NCBI GenBank assembly: GCA_019423445.1
Contig: JAHZBJ010000096.1
Location: 1 to 8,091, forward strand
DNA from: Oscillospiraceae bacterium
GTDB lineage: Bacteria; Bacillota; Clostridia; Oscillospirales; Ruminococcaceae
DNA: 8,091 nt
Reading direction: 5' to 3'
Part shown: piece by piece, positions 6,199 to 8,091 of the stretch
How positions within the stretch are numbered: the first letter of the stretch is position 1
Layout: every line of letters starts with the position of its first letter
Position numbers and translations under genes: made by a program
Notes under the pieces: model-generated
What the model was told of the DNA's origin: nothing
Databases searched by the model: none
The model's input: the letters and a program-made list of their open reading frames with translations, nothing else

Positions 6199-6567
6199 TT
6201 ATGTAGCTCCGTTATTTTTCCCGGTATCCAGTCCGAAACTGATGGAAAGAGCCCGGTCAATCTGGTCCATGTATGGGTCGTCCACCCGTCCCATTTTCTC
6301 TTTGAGACGCTTTTTATCAATGGTACGGACCTGTTCCAGCAGCACCACAGAGTCTTTTGCAAGGCCACAATCCTGTGGGTGGAGCTGGATATGGGTGGGC
6401 AGGCGCGTTTTATCCTTCTGGCTGGTGATGGCCGCAGCGATGACGGTGGGACTGAATTTATTGCCCACATCGTTCTGGACGATAAGGACCGGGCGGATGC
6501 CCCCTTGCTCCGAACCGATCACCGGGCTCAGGTCGGCATAGTAGATATCGCCGCGCTTAATGGTCAT
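6199..6567 (-). CDS. mazF: MazF/PemK family endoribonuclease toxin
   Basis: MazF toxins cleave mRNA at short specific sequences; B. subtilis MazF (NdoA/EndoA) cuts at UACAU. The 122-residue protein is very close to the B. subtilis type from end to end: KRGDIYYADLSPVIGSEQGG (4-23), RPVLIVQND (25-33), AAITSQ (45-50) and DSVVLLEQVRTIDK (72-85). The catalytic Arg25 and Thr48 of the B. subtilis enzyme fall at exactly the same positions, so it should be active. The ATG at 6567 has GGGAG about 8-9 bases upstream. The usual partner mazE, normally directly upstream, is absent: no reading frame resembling an antitoxin lies in the 339 bases before it. The cut sequence and the control of the toxin are unknown. 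Confidence 0.95.
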   Translation of the reverse strand: MTIKRGDIYYADLSPVIGSEQGGIRPVLIVQNDVGNKFSPTVIAAAITSQKDKTRLPTHIQLHPQDCGLAKDSVVLLEQVRTIDKKRLKEKMGRVDDPYMDQIDRALSISFGLDTGKNNGAT

Positions 6568-6906
6568 TCTTCACACTCCCTGTATATTTCCCGACATTCT
6601 CTCACTGAGGATGTCTCCACGGGTTTACAGTTCTATTTTGTCCGGCGGGGAGAAGCTCTAATCATCTCCCTGTGATATTTTATTGTACCGGGGGAGTGTG
6701 TGACAGCCGGTATCGCCAGCCTTCCCTGCATGGTTTTGCATTGGAGCAACGCAAACCTTAAATATGATACACCAAGAGCCTGTCTTTGGCTCTAAAATAA
6801 TGAGAAAGAAAAAAGGGAGCCTTCCTCACGGAAAACTCCCTGGGATAATCATCCGAAATCTCACCGGTAACCGAGAACACCAACTACTGCTCATATCGTA
6901 TCCTGT
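6568..6906. other. Gene-free interval before mazF
   Basis: This 339-bp stretch holds the lipoprotein terminator (6805-6840), a short inverted repeat AGAGCC/GGCTCT (6775-6780 and 6788-6793), and presumably the mazF promoter. No strong -35/-10 pair stands out; TACAAT on the minus strand near 6683-6688 is a -10 candidate without a good -35 partner. The longest clean minus-strand frame I noticed is 27 codons (6741 to 6658), with no match I recognise. In B. subtilis alr and mazE occupy this place; neither is recognisable here. Confidence 0.6.
6805..6840 (-). terminator. Intrinsic terminator after the lipoprotein gene
   Basis: On the minus strand GGGAG (6836-6840) pairs with CTCCC (6815-6819), and TTCC with GGAA inside. 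The two U-G wobble pairs between them make one continuous stem with a GUGA loop. Six T (6809-6814) follow at once, then CTTTCT. It ends the nnrD-lipoprotein transcript about 70 bases after the stop codon. Confidence 0.88.
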
Positions 6907-7458
6907 TTAGGAACTGGTCTCGTCCAGATACGTAAAATCGGTGATACTTACCTCCCCGTCCACCGACGGAATCAGAACCTTTCGAATCTCCATGGTTTCC
7001 TTATCGAAAACGATCTCATAGGTGGTGAGAATAATGGTTCCGCTGGCCGTCACCGTATCGTCCTCCACCTGGGTGGTGAGTTTCCCTTCTTTCTCCCCGG
7101 TAAGAACTTCCCGGAGGAGGGTAAGGATGGACTGCGTGGGCAGGTCGTAGGCGGAAAGATCCACCTCCATTCCCCGGAACTCCACCCGGATCTCCTCCCC
7201 GGCAGAGACTTTCAACCCCTCCAAGGTCTCTGGAGCGGTAAACTCCAGCAGAACATCCGCCTCTCCCGTCTTGGTCACCTGGGCCACGGCTGTGGTGCCG
7301 TCATAGGCAAACTCCGCTGTAAAGGAATAATCCCGGCCCAGACTTTCCTTCACCAGACTGTCATAATCTGTCATCTGCTCCTTCACCGTTCCACAACCGG
7401 CAGAACCCAGGAACAGCATCCCCGCAGCAATAAGGGAAAGTATCCTCAGACACCTCAT
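6907..7458 (-). CDS. Small lipoprotein, possibly LolA-fold (YdcC/GerS-like)
   Basis: This is a 183-residue membrane-anchored lipoprotein. Residues 1-21 form a signal peptide (basic start, hydrophobic core LIAAGMLFLG) ending in SAGC, with Cys22 as the lipidation site. The mature part is acidic and rich in alternating beta-type segments, for example YSFTAEF, ADVLLEFTAPETLEGL and EIRVEFRGMEVDL. That pattern resembles the open barrel of LolA/LppX-like proteins. In B. subtilis ydcC, a lipoprotein of this kind, lies in the acpS-ydcC-alr-mazEF region, and C. difficile GerS (needed for spore germination) is a related type. Position next to nnrD and upstream of mazF fits that neighbourhood. The start at 7458 has AGGAG overlapping the preceding gene's TAG stop, 9 bases between genes, suggesting coupled translation. 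The specific function is inference. Confidence 0.8.
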   Translation of the reverse strand: MRCLRILSLIAAGMLFLGSAGCGTVKEQMTDYDSLVKESLGRDYSFTAEFAYDGTTAVAQVTKTGEADVLLEFTAPETLEGLKVSAGEEIRVEFRGMEVDLSAYDLPTQSILTLLREVLTGEKEGKLTTQVEDDTVTASGTIILTTYEIVFDKETMEIRKVLIPSVDGEVSITDFTYLDETSS

Positions 7459-7467
7459 TGGACGCTC

Positions 7468-8091
7468 CTATTCCGCTTCCAAAAAGGCTTTCCCAAAATA
7501 TTCCGGCAGCATGGACGGAAGCATGGCGTCAGGGGAATGGTCCATCCCAGCCAGCTGGGCGGCCCGGCCATGGGCCCAGCCTCCCCACAGGGCGGCCCGC
7601 TCCGGGGCAAGGCCCCGGGCCAGAAGTCCCCCCACCAAGCCGGTGAGAACATCGCCGCTCCCCCCTTTGGCCAAGCCGTCGCAGCCGCCAAAGTGAAACA
7701 CCCGATGTCCTCCCGTGTCGGTGACACTGGTGACAAAGCCTTTCAGAAGCACTGTAATTCCAAAATCCTTCGCCATAGTATATTCACCGGAAAAGGGATT
7801 ATTCCCCACGGTTCCGGCATCCAGGCCAGCCAGCCGGGCGTACTCCCCGGGATGAGGGGTGATAAGTACCGGACAAGCGGCTTCCTTCAGCAGACTGGTC
7901 CTCCCAACCAAAACGTTGAGGGCATCTGCATCCAGGAGCAAAGGTTTCTCTTGTTTCAGCAGTGCCTCTACAACAGCAAGGGTTCCGGGGCCCTGGGTCA
8001 TACCGCAGCCCACGGCAATGGCGTCGCTTTCCCCGACCGCCTCGAGCTTCTCGGGGAGACACACTCCGGACATGGCCCCTTCCCCCTTCTC
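7468..8091 (-). CDS. nnrD: NAD(P)H-hydrate dehydratase, N-terminal part outside window
   Basis: This enzyme repairs hydrated, inactive NADH and NADPH by dehydrating the S form at the expense of ADP or ATP. The frame is open to the window edge, giving 207 visible residues of the ribokinase-like domain. Key segments are an AVGCGM glycine loop, PLLLDADALN, LITPHPGEYARLAG, and the nucleotide-binding GLAKGGSGDVLTGLVGGLLARG near visible residues 139-160. The Asp in GGSGD is the catalytic residue of the fold. An internal ATG at 8073 is too far into the domain to be the true start, since upstream codons continue in frame. In many bacteria this domain is fused to an N-terminal epimerase (NnrE); whether that is so here cannot be seen. 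It is followed 9 bases later by the lipoprotein gene. Confidence 0.93.
   Translation of the reverse strand, partial: EKGEGAMSGVCLPEKLEAVGESDAIAVGCGMTQGPGTLAVVEALLKQEKPLLLDADALNVLVGRTSLLKEAACPVLITPHPGEYARLAGLDAGTVGNNPFSGEYTMAKDFGITVLLKGFVTSVTDTGGHRVFHFGGCDGLAKGGSGDVLTGLVGGLLARGLAPERAALWGGWAHGRAAQLAGMDHSPDAMLPSMLPEYFGKAFLEAE

Noticed and set aside
6570..6596. 8-codon mini-frame ending 2 bases before the mazF ATG
   Set aside because: It could be a leader peptide, but its ribosome site is poor and such short frames arise often by chance.
6658..6741. 27-codon minus-strand frame before mazF (starts MQNHAGK)
   Set aside because: It has only a weak AAGG-type ribosome site, ends about 90 bases before mazF, and lacks any MazE or AbrB-type feature. 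Too short to support as a gene.

Overview
This is an ordinary housekeeping region of a low-to-mid-GC Gram-positive chromosome, almost certainly a Clostridia member. The gene order resembles the ylxM-ffh-rpsP-khpA-rimM-trmD block of Firmicutes, and the moderately GC-rich codon use suggests an Oscillospiraceae-type gut anaerobe (Flavonifractor/Oscillibacter-like). That lower-level placement is inference. All ten genes I can support lie on the minus strand, so transcription runs from high to low coordinates. I see no mobile element, CRISPR array, tRNA or rRNA.

In transcription order, the right end (8091 to 6907) holds the C-terminal part of an NAD(P)H-hydrate dehydratase (nnrD-like). It is followed 9 bases later by a small lipoprotein gene and a strong terminator. 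A 339-bp stretch without a recognisable gene separates this from a MazF-type endoribonuclease (6567-6199), which has its own terminator. The order recalls the B. subtilis ydcC-alr-mazE-mazF neighbourhood, but alr and mazE are absent.

The middle (6044 to 2273) is a translation and secretion operon. A perfect-consensus sigma-A promoter drives ylxM and ffh (signal recognition particle), then rpsP (ribosomal protein S16), khpA (KH RNA-binding protein), rimM (30S maturation) and trmD (tRNA m1G37 methyltransferase). Hairpins after rpsP and before rimM could step down expression of the two low-abundance maturation proteins. trmD starts inside the end of rimM. The usual next gene, rplS, is not there; a DUF554 membrane protein follows trmD after 19 bases.

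The left end (1438 to 1) has a separately promoted, monocistronic HPr gene (ptsH) with a good terminator. After it comes an aminotransferase gene with its own promoter, cut by the window edge after 278 residues.

I did not find a convincing undescribed system. The points most worth checking are the repeats and hairpin around the ylxM-ffh promoter, the hairpin before rimM, the mazF without an antitoxin, the DUF554 gene in the rplS position, and the TTG start of ffh.
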